Assembly: GCA_022360415.1 (NCBI GenBank)
Contig: JAKSDB010000018.1
Location: 1-5,536 of the forward strand
Direction: 5' to 3'
DNA from: Chlorobiales bacterium
GTDB lineage: Bacteria; Bacteroidota; Chlorobiia; Chlorobiales; Chlorobiaceae
Length of the DNA: 5,536 nt
Position 1 is the first letter of the stretch. Each line of letters begins with the position of its first letter. This document shows, piece after piece, positions 4,915 through 5,536 of the stretch. The translations under genes and the position numbers were made by a program. The notes under the pieces were generated by a model, which was not told the DNA's origin, ran no database searches, and worked only from the letters and a program-made list of their open reading frames with translations.

Positions 4915-5536
4915 TTACTCCTGCCCGGAAGAGCCGCCATACCTGATCCCGGCAAGTGACGCCATATCCTGTTGCCATGTTACAAGATCGTCCGGGTTGA
5001 ATTTTCCGAGATGATTGTAACCGCACGCCCTTGCCATGACTTTCATCATGCTGACCGAATTTTGCAGATAGTTGTACAGTCGCTTTGCAGACGCGTCGAT
5101 GGCGACTCTTTCTCTGAGTTTTTCATCCTGCGTGGCTATGCCTACCGGGCAGCGGTTGTTGTGACATGCCCGCATGCCCAGGCAGCCGGCAGCCTGAATG
5201 GCGGCGTTTGCTATGGCGATGCCGTCGGCTCCGAGCGCGAGCGCTTTGATGAAATCCGATTCGGTACGTAAACCACCGGTTATGATGAGCGTGACGCGGT
5301 TTGCGTTTCGTTTTTCGAGGTGTTTTCTTGCACGGGCAAGAGCAGGGATTGTGGGAACAGCGATGTTGTTTTTGAGAAGATTCGGGGATGCTCCGGTTCC
5401 CCCGCCCCTTCCGTCGAGGATGATGTAATCGACTCCGACTTCAAGAGCAAAGTCGATATCTTTTTCGATGTGCTGTGCCGACATTTTAAACCCGACCGGT
5501 ATTCCCCCGGTTGCTTCGCGGACTTCTTCGGCTACC
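4915..5536 (-). CDS. FMN-binding glutamate synthase family protein, C-terminal part
   Basis: The frame is open to the right edge, so the ATG at 5482-5484 is internal: upstream codons still read family sequence (VREATGGIPVGFK). The visible 206 residues are the end of the FMN/iron-sulfur domain of GltB-like proteins. Features in order are MSAQHIEKDIDFALE, DYIILDGRGGGTGASP (flavin barrel), 'LIITGGLRTESDFIKALALG' (FMN phosphate-binding region), ADGIAIANAA, and the [3Fe-4S] ligands C-x5-C-x4-C in CLGMRACHNNRCPVGIATQ. The Cys codons are at 5182-5184, 5164-5166 and 5149-5151. The family makes glutamate from 2-oxoglutarate and ammonia or glutamine-derived ammonia, though several stand-alone FMN-domain homologues have unproven reactions. 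The protein ends shortly after the cluster region (about 80 residues), without the long GltB C-terminal GXGXG beta-helix domain, so it resembles the stand-alone archaeal-type class. The stop is TAA (4915-4917). Confidence 0.92.
   Translation of the reverse strand, partial: VAEEVREATGGIPVGFKMSAQHIEKDIDFALEVGVDYIILDGRGGGTGASPNLLKNNIAVPTIPALARARKHLEKRNANRVTLIITGGLRTESDFIKALALGADGIAIANAAIQAAGCLGMRACHNNRCPVGIATQDEKLRERVAIDASAKRLYNYLQNSVSMMKVMARACGYNHLGKFNPDDLVTWQQDMASLAGIRYGGSSGQE

Overview
The window looks like chromosomal DNA of a green sulfur bacterium (Chlorobiota; Chlorobium, Pelodictyon or Prosthecochloris type). This rests on the mix of a bat-type aerotolerance locus, an FMN-binding glutamate-synthase-like gene, weak or absent Shine-Dalgarno sites, and heptanucleotide repeats in the intergenic DNA. 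It is an inference from gene content, not from a marker gene.

Layout. (1) Positions 1-576, plus strand: the 3' part of a membrane-anchored bat-locus protein (DUF4381/BatD-like). (2) Positions 475-2148: an accessory-looking block. It holds a minus-strand SRPBCC (polyketide cyclase/START-like) gene whose 3' end overlaps the first gene antisense by 102 bp, a frameshifted and stop-containing remnant of a GNAT acetyltransferase of the toxin-antitoxin type (plus strand), and a minus-strand AbiEii-like nucleotidyltransferase with an additional 79-residue C-terminal module. (3) Positions 2309-4415, plus strand: batA and batB, two membrane-anchored von Willebrand factor A proteins with complete MIDAS metal sites. 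A perfect AGGAGG sits at the batA stop, but exactly 84 bp (12 x 7) of degenerate heptamer repeats separates it from the batB start. A related heptamer run begins at the batB stop. (4) Positions 4416-4606: an intergenic segment with nested complementary stretches. (5) Positions 4607-4906: a 99-residue protein of unknown function. (6) Positions 4915-5536, minus strand: the C-terminal part of an FMN/iron-sulfur glutamate-synthase-family protein, convergent with the small gene across 8 bp.

How the genes relate. In related loci the membrane protein, BatA and BatB are usually consecutive (after a MoxR ATPase and a DUF58 protein) and are thought to work together at the inner membrane. Here about 1.7 kb of oppositely oriented or broken genes separates the first component from batA. 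Decayed toxin-type genes and possible overprinting of the 3' end of the upstream gene suggest that this block was inserted. No tRNA, rRNA, CRISPR array or intact transposase was seen.
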